Assembly: GCF_012939995.1 (NCBI RefSeq)
Contig: NZ_SPMZ01000006.1
Location: forward strand, 1-45,642
Direction of reading: 5' to 3'
DNA from: Candidatus Competibacter phosphatis
GTDB lineage: Bacteria; Pseudomonadota; Gammaproteobacteria; Competibacterales; Competibacteraceae
Length of the DNA: 45,642 nucleotides
The position numbers were made by a program, and so were the translations under genes. Shown here piece after piece: positions 16,607 through 24,317 of the stretch. Position 1 is the first letter of the stretch. Each line of letters starts with the position of its first letter. The notes under the pieces are model-generated. The model did no database searches and was not told the DNA's origin. It saw nothing but the letters and a program-made list of their open reading frames with translations.

Positions 16607-18071
16607 ATGGCTGAACTCCTGATCGCCAACATGGCACCGATCATGTTTTTGGCATTGGTGCTTTTTCTGCTGCTGGGCTATCCAGTGGCCTTCTCGCTGG
16701 CGGCGGTGGGCATGACCTTTGGGGTGCTTGGCATCCATCTGGGGCTGCTCACCCCAAACTTGTTGCAAGCGTTCCCGGCCCGTATCTTCGGCATCATGAA
16801 GAACGAAATTCTGCTAGCGGTGCCGTTCTTCACCTTCATGGGGTTGATCTTGGAACGCAGCGGTATGGCCGAAGATTTGCTCGAAACCATCGGTCAGTTG
16901 TTCGGCGGCGTTCGCGGTGGCTTGGCCTATGCAGTCGTTTTTGTTGGCGCTTTGCTCGCCGCGACCACCGGCGTGGTTGCAGCGTCGGTGATTGCGATGG
17001 GTTTAATCTCGCTGCCGATCATGCTGCGTTACGGCTATGACAAACGCTTGGCCACTGGCATCATCGCGGCTTCTGGCACTTTGGCGCAAATCATTCCACC
17101 ATCGCTCGTGTTGATCGTGATGGCTGACGTGCTCGGCCGTTCAGTCGGTGATATGTACAAGGGCGCGTTCATTCCCGGCCTCGTCCTCACCGGACTTTAC
17201 ATGCTGTGGGTTTTCCTGAGCACGATCCTGTGGCCCCACACTGCCCCGGCGCTGCCGCCAGAAGCTCGCACGCTGCGCGGTTGGGCGCTGGCTCGCCGCG
17301 TCGCCGTCGCGATGGCACCACCGCTGGCACTGATCTTCCTAGTGCTGGGTAGCATCTTCATCGGCTGGGCCACTCCGACCGAAGGCGGCGCGTTGGGTGC
17401 GGTGGGCGCGCTGTTGCTGGCTCTGCTCAAGCGCAGACTGAACCTGCGCTTGCTGACCGAAGCGACGCAGGCCACCGCCAAGATCGTTAGCTTCGTCATC
17501 TTCATCTTGATCGGTTCCAGCGTATTCAGCTTGGTGTTTCGAGGCGTCGACGGCGATCTTTGGGTAGAACATTTGCTGTTGGATTTGCCCGGTGGTCCCA
17601 TCGGTTTTTTTGATCGTGGTGAACACGCTGGTATTTCTGTTGGCATTCTTCCTCGATTACTTCGAGATCAGCTTCATCATCCTACCGCTGCTGGCACCCG
17701 TCGCTGAGAAATTGGGCATCGATCCAATCTGGTTCGGCATCCTGCTCAGTGTCAACATGCAGACCTCCTTTATGCACCCGCCCTTCGGCTTCGCCTTGTT
17801 TTTTCTGCGCAGCGTCGCGCCACCTACGATACGCACCAGCGACATCTACTGGGGCGCCATACCGTTCGTGGCGATTCAAGTCATCATGGTGACGTTGATT
17901 ATCGTGTTTCCAGGGCTGGTGACCGTAGGTCTCGACCGTCCGGTTCACACGGGGCAACCCGCACCGGTACAGCTATTGGCACCGCTCGACGTCCCAAACG
18001 CCGCCCCGCCCTCTTCAAACCAGAATGATGCCACTGAGTTGCTCAAGCAGCTCCCTCAACCGAGGCAGTAA
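16607..18071 (+). CDS. dctM: TRAP transporter large permease (DctM), one frameshift
   Basis: Reconstructed length about 487 residues, 12 or more helices, the sodium-coupled translocation subunit. Marks: LFLLLGYPVAFSLA at the start, AATTGVVAASVIAMGLISLP, and GTLAQIIPPSLVLIV (the NPN/IIPPS-type hairpin). The frame breaks at a T7 run (17605-17611); with six T, IGFLIVVNTLVFLLAFFLDY continues in frame to TAA 18071. The C-terminus (about 50 residues after VFPGLV) is longer than usual and Pro/Ala-rich. The frameshift is probably an artefact. The substrate is set by the binding protein encoded convergently at 18122-19228. Confidence 0.9.
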
Positions 18072-18080
18072 TCCGCTCAC

Positions 18081-18106
18081 CCCGGCGCGTGTTTACGCCG
18101 GGTTTC
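18081..18106. terminator. Terminator between convergent dctM and dctP
   Basis: CCCGGCG (18081-18087) and CGCCGGG (18096-18102) form a GC-rich stem around CGTGTTTA, followed on the plus strand by TTTCT. It lies 9 bp after the dctM stop and about 15 bp before the dctP stop, so it probably serves both strands. Confidence 0.7.
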
Positions 18107-18121
18107 TAACAACCGTTCCCT

Positions 18122-19228
18122 TTATGTCTTGGTGCGCAACGCAACCTGCATGAAATTCGCCAGCGTATCTTCAGCCAATCCCATCCAAATATCGGATGCC
18201 TGCTGGAAGGTATGCATCGACTCGAAAAGCTTCTTGAAATCTGGATTCTTCGCAGACTCTTCTGCGTAAATCTTATGGGCCGCCTTATAAGCGGCTTTCA
18301 GCGCGTCGTCTGGATAGCGCCTGAGCTGCGTACCGTTCTGCACCAGCCGCTGGATCGCCAGTGGATTCTTGGCGTCATAATTGGCCAGCATTTTGACGTT
18401 GGCCTCGGCGGCAGCGGTCTCGAACGCGATTTGATAGGCTGCAGGCAGCTTCTCCCACTGTTCCTTGTTGACGTAGAACGAAATCATCGGGCCTGGCTCC
18501 CACCAAGCTGGGTAGTAATAGAACTTAGCGACCTTGTAGAAACCCAGTTTTTCATCATCATAAGGGCCGACCCACTCGGCGGCGTCGATCGCGCCCCGCT
18601 CCAACGCTGGATAAATCTCCGGCCCCGGCAACAGTTGCGGCACCGCGCCCAGCGCCAAGAACACCTCTGCGCCGAACCCAGGAATGCGGATCTTCAAACC
18701 TTTGAGATCATCCAGCGATTTGATTTCCTTGCGAAACCATCCCCCCATCTGGACGCCGGTATTGCCACCTGGGAAATTGACGACGTTGTACTTGGCGAAG
18801 AATTCACGCAACAAGGCCAATCCACCGCCGTAATAGCACCAAGCATTCATCTGGCGGGCGTTCAGACCAAACGGAACCGTTGTATCCAGGGAAAAGGCTT
18901 TGTTCTTGCCGTGATAGTAATAACCGCAGGTGTGGCCACATTCCACGGTATTCTGCTGCACAGCGTCCAACACACCATTCGGCGGCACGATCTCGCCGCC
19001 GGCAAAGACGCGGATTTCAAACTTGCCCTCCGTCATGGCGGCGACATGTTGGGCCAACACTTCACTCGCGCCGTAGAGGGTGTCCAGATTTTTCGGAAAA
19101 CTCGACGCCAGCCGCCATTTGATGGTGGGCAAAGTTGCTGCTGTCTGCGCCATCGCCGGGATGGCGGCCGTACCGGCGGCGGCGGCCAAACCCAGGCCGG
19201 TTTTTTTAATGAAATCGCGACGCTCCAT
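18122..19228 (-). CDS. dctP: TRAP transporter substrate-binding protein (DctP/TakP-like)
   Basis: 368 residues. The N-terminus MERRDFIKKTGLGLAAAAG followed by AIPAMAQ is a twin-arginine (Tat) signal. The mature protein starts with KWRLASSFPKNLDTLYG and has GKFEIRVFAGGEIVP, YYYHGKNKAFSLDTTVPFG and LKGLKIRIPGFGAEVF. This pattern is close to the TakP/SmoM group that binds 2-oxoacids or similar monocarboxylates. Arg in KIRIPG is the usual carboxylate-binding residue. The ligand is inferred only. The gene lies downstream of dctQM but on the opposite strand, convergent, instead of in the usual co-directional operon. Confidence 0.92.
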   Translation of the reverse strand: MERRDFIKKTGLGLAAAAGTAAIPAMAQTAATLPTIKWRLASSFPKNLDTLYGASEVLAQHVAAMTEGKFEIRVFAGGEIVPPNGVLDAVQQNTVECGHTCGYYYHGKNKAFSLDTTVPFGLNARQMNAWCYYGGGLALLREFFAKYNVVNFPGGNTGVQMGGWFRKEIKSLDDLKGLKIRIPGFGAEVFLALGAVPQLLPGPEIYPALERGAIDAAEWVGPYDDEKLGFYKVAKFYYYPAWWEPGPMISFYVNKEQWEKLPAAYQIAFETAAAEANVKMLANYDAKNPLAIQRLVQNGTQLRRYPDDALKAAYKAAHKIYAEESAKNPDFKKLFESMHTFQQASDIWMGLAEDTLANFMQVALRTKT

Positions 19229-19395
19229 CACTATCTCCACATGGTTATTGGTATGCAATGCTGCTCCAACGTCCTGGATACTGGACAAATTGCCAGTCCT
19301 GACATGGATAACTCTATCAGACCCAAGCCGGATTGCATCCCGCGCATTGAGACTGGCTTTCGGTTGGCATCGCGGCTGGCCGCCAGTGTGGACTT

Positions 19396-19424
19396 TTGAC
19401 AATCGCCCAGAACATCCGCATAAT
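19396..19424 (+). promoter_or_regulatory. Sigma-70 promoter of rtcB
   Basis: TTGACA (19396-19401), a 17-bp spacer and CATAAT (19419-19424) make a near-consensus promoter, with an AT-rich stretch (TTAAATGTAATTTTTA) just after it. Transcription would start near 19431, giving rtcB a leader of about 245 nt. Many rtcB operons use a sigma-54 promoter with RtcR; I see no such site or regulator here. Confidence 0.7.
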
Positions 19425-19430
19425 TTAAAT

Positions 19431-19675
19431 GTAATTTTTACGGTAAGCCTATAGATTTTCACGGGACGCCCCATATCGTCCCAACGCGCGGAAGGCGAAC
19501 GACATGCCCGTACAAGAACAGATCCCCATGTGACGCCTTCCGAGCGACCTTCGGAAGGCATTTCTGGTCTTCCGAGTCTGCTTCCCCCCGCGACTTTGGA
19601 AAACCCTGGATGACTCCCATCGTCCAGGGTTTCTTGCTTGGGAAGCAGGCCGCGTATCACCGTCGAGAACCCATC
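19431..19675 (+). promoter_or_regulatory. Structured leader of rtcB with alternative hairpins
   Basis: Several strong stems occur in the untranslated leader. P1 is GGGACG/CGTCCC (19463-19482). P2 is GCCTTCCGA/TCGGAAGGC (19535-19559, nine perfect pairs). P3 is an outer CTGCTTCCC/GGGAAGCAG (19578-19586, 19640-19648) enclosing AAACCCTGGA/TCCAGGGTTT (19601-19632). The upstream GGAAGGCG (19490-19497) is complementary to CGCCTTCC (19534-19541), so it would compete with P2: two exclusive folds. The inner P3 hairpin is followed by TTTCTTGCTT and could act as an attenuator. I do not recognise a known riboswitch class. Confidence 0.5.
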
Positions 19676-20875
19676 ATGCCGATCCAGCAAATCCTGACCG
19701 GAGGCAAGGTCCCGGTCAAAATCTATACCGACGACGTAGACCCCAAGGCACTGGTCCAACTGAGCAACATGGCCCAGCTACCGTTCGTCCACGGCCATGT
19801 CGCGGCGATGCCCGATGTCCATGTCGGCATCGGCGCGACCGTGGGCGCGGTCATTCCCACCAAGGGCGCGATCATCCCGGCGGCGGTCGGGGTCGATATC
19901 GGCTGCGGCATGAATGCCGTTCGCCTCAGTCTCAAGGCCGGACAGTTGCCGGACAACCTGCGACCCCTGCGCCACGTCGTGGAAGCGGCGGTGCCGGTCG
20001 GCTTCGACATGCACTCCGAGGGACATGGCGCGCTGGCCTCGACCGTGCGCGCCATGTCCGGCGGGCTGGACCGCATCGTCAAGCGGCATCCTGGTATTCT
20101 GAAAATGCAGAAGAACGTCGAGCGGAACTGGATGCGGCAACTCGGCACCCTGGGCGGCGGCAACCACTTCATCGAACTGTGCCTGGACGAAAACCAGGAC
20201 GTGTGGGTGATGCTGCATTCCGGTAGTCGCGGCATCGGCAACATCATCGGTCGCTACTTCATCGAACTGGCCCGCAAGGACATGGGCAAGCACCTGGCCA
20301 ACCTGCCGGATCGCGACCTGGCCTATCTGCGGGAAGGTGCCGAACATTTCGACGATTACGTGGACGCCGTGCACTGGGCGCAGGATTACGCCATGACCAA
20401 CCGCCGCGAGATGATGCGGCTGATCCTGGAGGCGCTGGCCCGGCAACTGCCGCCGTTCACCGCGACCAAGGAGGCCATCAACTGCCACCACAATTACGTG
20501 GCGGTGGAGCATCATTTTGGGGAAGAGCTGTTCGTGACCCGCAAGGGCGCCATCCGCGCCGGCGCGGGCGATTTAGGCATCATCCCCGGCAGCATGGGCG
20601 CCAAGTCCTACATCGTGCGCGGCAAAGGCGAACCGCAATCGTTCTGCTCCTGCTCGCACGGCGCCGGCCGGCGGATGAGCCGGGGTCAGGCCAAAAAGAA
20701 GTTCGACCCGCAAGACCTGATCGCCCAGACCGCCGGGGTGGAATGCCGCAAGGATGCCGGCGTCCTGGATGAAATTCCGGGTGCCTACAAGGACATCGAC
20801 GCCGTAATGGCCAACCAGTCGGACCTGGTCGAGGTGGTGCATACCCTCAAGCAAGTCATGTGCGTCAAGGGCTGA
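19676..20875 (+). CDS. rtcB: RNA-splicing ligase RtcB
   Basis: Joins RNA 2',3'-cyclic-phosphate or 3'-phosphate ends to 5'-OH ends using GTP and Mn2+; in bacteria it repairs cleaved tRNA or rRNA. 399 residues, on the shorter side for the family. Metal and catalytic residues are visible: Cys77 in VGVDIGCGMNAV, His164 in GGGNHFIE, His181 in LHSGSRGIG, HHN at 271-273, and the guanylylated His328 in CSHGAGRRMSR. ATG 19676 is the only sensible start. No RtcA or RtcR is in the window. It is followed 26 bp later by a small basic protein with a strong ribosome-binding site, probably in the same transcript. Confidence 0.97.
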   Translation: MPIQQILTGGKVPVKIYTDDVDPKALVQLSNMAQLPFVHGHVAAMPDVHVGIGATVGAVIPTKGAIIPAAVGVDIGCGMNAVRLSLKAGQLPDNLRPLRHVVEAAVPVGFDMHSEGHGALASTVRAMSGGLDRIVKRHPGILKMQKNVERNWMRQLGTLGGGNHFIELCLDENQDVWVMLHSGSRGIGNIIGRYFIELARKDMGKHLANLPDRDLAYLREGAEHFDDYVDAVHWAQDYAMTNRREMMRLILEALARQLPPFTATKEAINCHHNYVAVEHHFGEELFVTRKGAIRAGAGDLGIIPGSMGAKSYIVRGKGEPQSFCSCSHGAGRRMSRGQAKKKFDPQDLIAQTAGVECRKDAGVLDEIPGAYKDIDAVMANQSDLVEVVHTLKQVMCVKG

Positions 20876-20901
20876 CCACCAACAGGGATGGAGGATACCT
20901 C

Positions 20902-21060
20902 ATGGAAAACAATCGCCAGCGGCAGCGCCGCAACCCGGTCGCCGCCGCGCCGATCCTGCGCAAGGGCGGCGCGCACCTGAAATCGAAAACGGCGGAACGC
21001 GCCAAGACCCGCTCCCAATTGAAGCGGGATGCCAGCGAGTGGCGGCAGTGGCGTGACTGA
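20902..21060 (+). CDS. Small basic protein downstream of rtcB
   Basis: 52 residues, MENNRQRQRRNPVAAAPILR then KGGAHLKSKTAERAKTRSQL, with about 14 Arg/Lys and no hydrophobic core. ATG 20902 is preceded by GGAGG at 20891-20895, among the best ribosome-binding sites in the window. Spacing of 26 bp after rtcB suggests co-transcription. I do not recognise the family. The NP-x-A...LRKGGAH pattern looks like a nucleic-acid- or ribosome-binding peptide, and a link to RNA repair is guesswork from position. Confidence 0.65.
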   Translation: MENNRQRQRRNPVAAAPILRKGGAHLKSKTAERAKTRSQLKRDASEWRQWRD

Positions 21061-21092
21061 AGGTTTGGCCTTCCTCGCCCCCGCCAAATCCG

Positions 21093-21437
21093 CTACCAGC
21101 GCAACAGCACCCAGGCCGGGATCACCAAATTGCTTGCCAGGTCGTTGAAGCGGGTTTCCAGGCTCCCATCGCCGTCGGTATCCACCAGATAGTAGGAAGC
21201 CCCCTTGGCGGGATTGACCTTGACCATATACAGCACCCCGCCGGCCCGGTATTCCTCGATCGTACCTTCACTGCCGCGGCGGCGGATGGTCACTTCCGGC
21301 GCCGGGACGTTTTGCTCGGCGCTCCCGGTCGGCGAGCCGTCTGGAATGGGTTCCAAACCGGCGGGCGGCTGTGAAGCGTCCTGGGCCCAAACCAGGCCCG
21401 ACACCAGCAACAACGGAAAAATAAAGCGCGAGCGCAT
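21093..21437 (-). CDS. DUF2782 periplasmic protein
   Basis: 114 residues from ATG 21437. The N-terminal signal peptide MRSRFIFPLLLVSGLVWAQ is followed by a Pro-rich linker and the DUF2782 core, VTIRRRGSEGTIEEYRAGG then YMVKVNPAKGASYYLVDTDG and WVLLRW at the end. In Pseudomonas and relatives a DUF2782 gene lies beside polA; here polA is 2.9 kb away, with a Mut7-C gene and a DUF262 gene between. Function unknown; exported. Confidence 0.85.
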   Translation of the reverse strand: MRSRFIFPLLLVSGLVWAQDASQPPAGLEPIPDGSPTGSAEQNVPAPEVTIRRRGSEGTIEEYRAGGVLYMVKVNPAKGASYYLVDTDGDGSLETRFNDLASNLVIPAWVLLRW

Positions 21438-21525
21438 GGTTGATCCTTTCAAGAATGGTGGAGTAAGTGAATGCGCCGATGGCTCCGTCCGAATCCGTGC
21501 AACTCGCACGTCGAAGCCGTGCGCA

Positions 21526-22299
21526 TCATGGGTTGGGCTCGGCAACCGAGTCGGTGTTCGGCATGTCGTTTCCGGCGCGCGCCCGGAGGCCGTCGATGAA
21601 GCGACGGATGTGCGGCATATGGCTGCCTTCCCAATATAAATGGCCGCATTCGCCGCATTCCCAGAACGTTTCGATGTAGCGGCGGGTTTCCGGTGGTAGT
21701 CGTTCCCAGACGCGTTGCTTGGGCGCCGCCGCCAGCAGGCCGTTGCAGCGGGCGCAGCGCTGGAGCGGTTGGATCGCGCGGTACAAATCCAGCCGGGCCA
21801 CCACCTCCTCGACCTGCCGACGCGGCTCGACCGCGCGCACGTAGTAACCGTGCGTCACCACCGCCCGCTTCAGCAAGTCACGGTCGCGGGTCAGCAGAAT
21901 CCGTCGCTCGGTACTGGCCAACCGCGCCAGTTCGGCATCCTCGTAATCGTTGCGGTACAACGTATCGAATCCCAGCAGACGCAGATAACGCGCCAGCTTG
22001 CCCAGATGCACATCCAGCACGAAGCGACTGACTCGCAGCGGGTGCGGGCGAACCCGAACCAGTGGCTGGATGTCGAGCGCTTCGAACAGGGGATAGACAC
22101 TGATGTGGTCACCATCCCGAACGATATGGCTAAAATCCACGGATTGGCCGTTGACCAAAATTAGATCGATTTCCGTATGCGGTACGCCAAGCGCCTCGAT
22201 CATATCCTTGATGGAGGCCCGCCGCTGGAATTCGTGAATGAAACGGACCTTGCGTCGCGCGAGCGGCAAAAAGTCGTTCAGCTCCTCATAAAACCGCAT
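21526..22299 (-). CDS. Mut7-C RNase domain protein with ubiquitin-like N-terminus
   Basis: 257 residues from ATG 22299 (MRFYEELNDFLPLARRKVRF); a TTG seven codons upstream is possible. The N-terminal about 80 residues are the ThiS/ubiquitin-like Mut7-C_N domain (DLILVNGQSVDFSHIVRDGD). Then comes the PIN-like Mut7-C domain with RFVLDVHLGKLARYLRLLGFD and ILLTRDRDLLKRA, which supply the acidic metal-binding residues. A C-terminal zinc ribbon has CARCNG and CGECGHLYW. Predicted to cut RNA; substrate not known. The 22300-22562 interval upstream holds only a 9-bp hairpin, TGCCGCATT/AATGCGGCA (about 22413-22450). Confidence 0.85.
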   Translation of the reverse strand: MRFYEELNDFLPLARRKVRFIHEFQRRASIKDMIEALGVPHTEIDLILVNGQSVDFSHIVRDGDHISVYPLFEALDIQPLVRVRPHPLRVSRFVLDVHLGKLARYLRLLGFDTLYRNDYEDAELARLASTERRILLTRDRDLLKRAVVTHGYYVRAVEPRRQVEEVVARLDLYRAIQPLQRCARCNGLLAAAPKQRVWERLPPETRRYIETFWECGECGHLYWEGSHMPHIRRFIDGLRARAGNDMPNTDSVAEPNP

Positions 22300-22562
22300 C
22301 TGACACTTGCTTTTCAACAACTTCAGCCACCTCGAAAACCGGCGCGGCGCGGTCGTGGAAGCCAGGGATGCGCCGAACCTCTATTCGAAAATAATAGCTG
22401 AGCATGTGGCGACTGCCGCATTCCGTTGCCAACCGACGAAATGCGGCAACGAGCATGGCGCATCACTCGGATATTGGCGACTGGCCAGGTCCTACGCTCG
22501 GAAAAAGCCACCCATACTGCGCCAGTATCCGATCCAGTTTGGGTGCGAACAGCACCCAACAT

Positions 22563-24287
22563 TCAAGCCAATTGGGCCACACGCCAAACGCTGGTAGCCA
22601 TCTTCGCTAGTGTCCGCTGTCTGGCCTCGATGCGCGATGATGTCCAGTCCGCGTTTTCTTCGGCCACCTTGCGGGTCAACGAGAATATGCTGACCGCGTA
22701 GACAGCTCGCTTGGTGGCGTAATCGGCGTTCCCAACCTCGCGGTTCGGTCCGGTTTCCATCAGCGCCATATTGCCGAGACGGTACACAAATGTATCCAGG
22801 TCTTCATCGCTGAACGCCTCCCACCCGGCCGAGGGATTTTGCGGCAGGATATGTTCCAGATTGTAGCTGGCGCTCTCAAATTCAACATCCTGACCGGAAG
22901 CCTGTTTCTCCAGCGCGCATAGGATGTAGCGTACGATTTTTCTTGTTTCGACTCGCTGTGGTCTTGATGCATTTGTCGGCAAAAGCGTCGAGGAAAGCAT
23001 CATCGGCCGGATAGATGCTTTTCAGCGCCTCTAGCACGCTGGCCGACGTTGTGAGCGTGCCATTGGCGATGCGCTGCGCCACACCGTGGTAAACCCGCTC
23101 CTGATCACCGGTATGCAAACCACCGATTACATTATAACGGAAAGCAATCATCACGCAGGCACGCAACAGCATCTCGAATTCAGGGTCCGTCAGGCGGCGC
23201 TTGGCGGCCATCAGTAAAGGAAAAGGCTGCCGCACGCTGAACATGCGTAGTTCGCTGGCATAGCCACGCCATACCGGCGGCCACTGCGACCCCTCCGGGC
23301 TGGTCAAGGCGAGATAGAGATCCACATCCTCATCCATGCCACGCAGTAACTCGAAAACTTGCTCGCGAGTAGCCACCTGTCTGCGAATTACCTTGAACAG
23401 ATCAGATTGACGCACGAAAGCGTTGCGACTATTCCAGTGCATGCGCAGAAAATCTGGGAGACTTTCGCTGCCCAATCGTCCCACCATGTTTTCCCAACGA
23501 TCTTCCAGATTCTTGAGTTCGTACTCGTATTCCCGCTGCCGGTGCAATACCGAGAACAAATAGTTCTTCAGCAAATCGGTGGCGGAAAGACGGACACCAC
23601 GCGCGTTGAGGGTCTCGAACACCTTATAGGCGTTGAGTTCATCGGTGACGGTGATGACGGTAAAAAAACAATCGATCGCTCATATTCTCAATGAGTTGGG
23701 CGATTACCATGCCAACATCCGCTGAGGGGTTGCTCTTGACATAATCGCGAATGCGCCGATCGAACCATTCAAAAAGACCTACGCAGACCGTGTTCCGAAG
23801 CACGGATTCTGCGCTGTGGCAGGTTCTCGGCCAAAGGAACGAGATAGGTTTGGTAGTAGTTGTCGTTATTTCGATTCAGGGTTAGTTTGGACCGGGGCAC
23901 CAAGGTGACGGGGTCGAGATAGCCGATATAGGTTTGACGAAGTTGGTCGAGTCGCTGGCGCGTGCGCTCGGGCTCCTTGTTTTCGTCGATCAGGCGTTGC
24001 AGGTTCTTGAGCGCCGTCAACACGATGATGCTGAGGGTGGTGAGCCGCTGCTGGCCATCAATGACGTCGAAAACCCGGTCGTCCGCCGATTGCAGGACCA
24101 GGTAACCCATATAGTGCGCGGGCTCGCCGCCTTCCACGATAGTGCCGAGTATGTCTTGCCAGAGGTCATCCCATTCGTCTTCCCCCCAACTGTAGTCGCG
24201 TTGAAAACGGGGAATACGATAGGTCAGGCCGTTACCCATCAACTTGCGGTAGGTATCGTTCTTGGTATTGAAGTTGGTCGCGGACAT
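22563..24287 (-). pseudogene. DUF262/DUF1524 (GmrSD-like) nuclease, three frameshifts
   Basis: Reconstructed protein of about 573 residues. The N-terminal DUF262 domain has PRFQRDYSWGEDEW, HYMGYLVLQ and VFDVIDGQQRLTTLSI, the ParB/Srx-like DGQQR motif of GmrS-type proteins. The middle is FETLNARGVRLSATDLLKNY. The C-terminal DUF1524 HNH domain has YNLEHILPQNP and YRLGNMAL. Three single-base gains break it: near plus 23818 (CC in the gene), A7 at 23662-23668 and T5 at 22937-22941. Relatives are type IV restriction enzymes acting on modified phage DNA, or related defence proteins. It sits between polA and the Mut7-C/DUF2782 genes, so it looks like an insertion into a conserved neighbourhood. Whether it is functional depends on whether the indels are real. 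Confidence 0.8.
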
Positions 24288-24317
24288 GCTTGTTCTCCCG
24301 ATTTCGCGCCGCTCCGC

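Noticed and set aside
19576..19650. Leader stem of rtcB as a tRNA-like Y RNA
   Set aside because: The stems are real, but I cannot fit a tRNA-like T arm or acceptor geometry, so I only call a structured leader.
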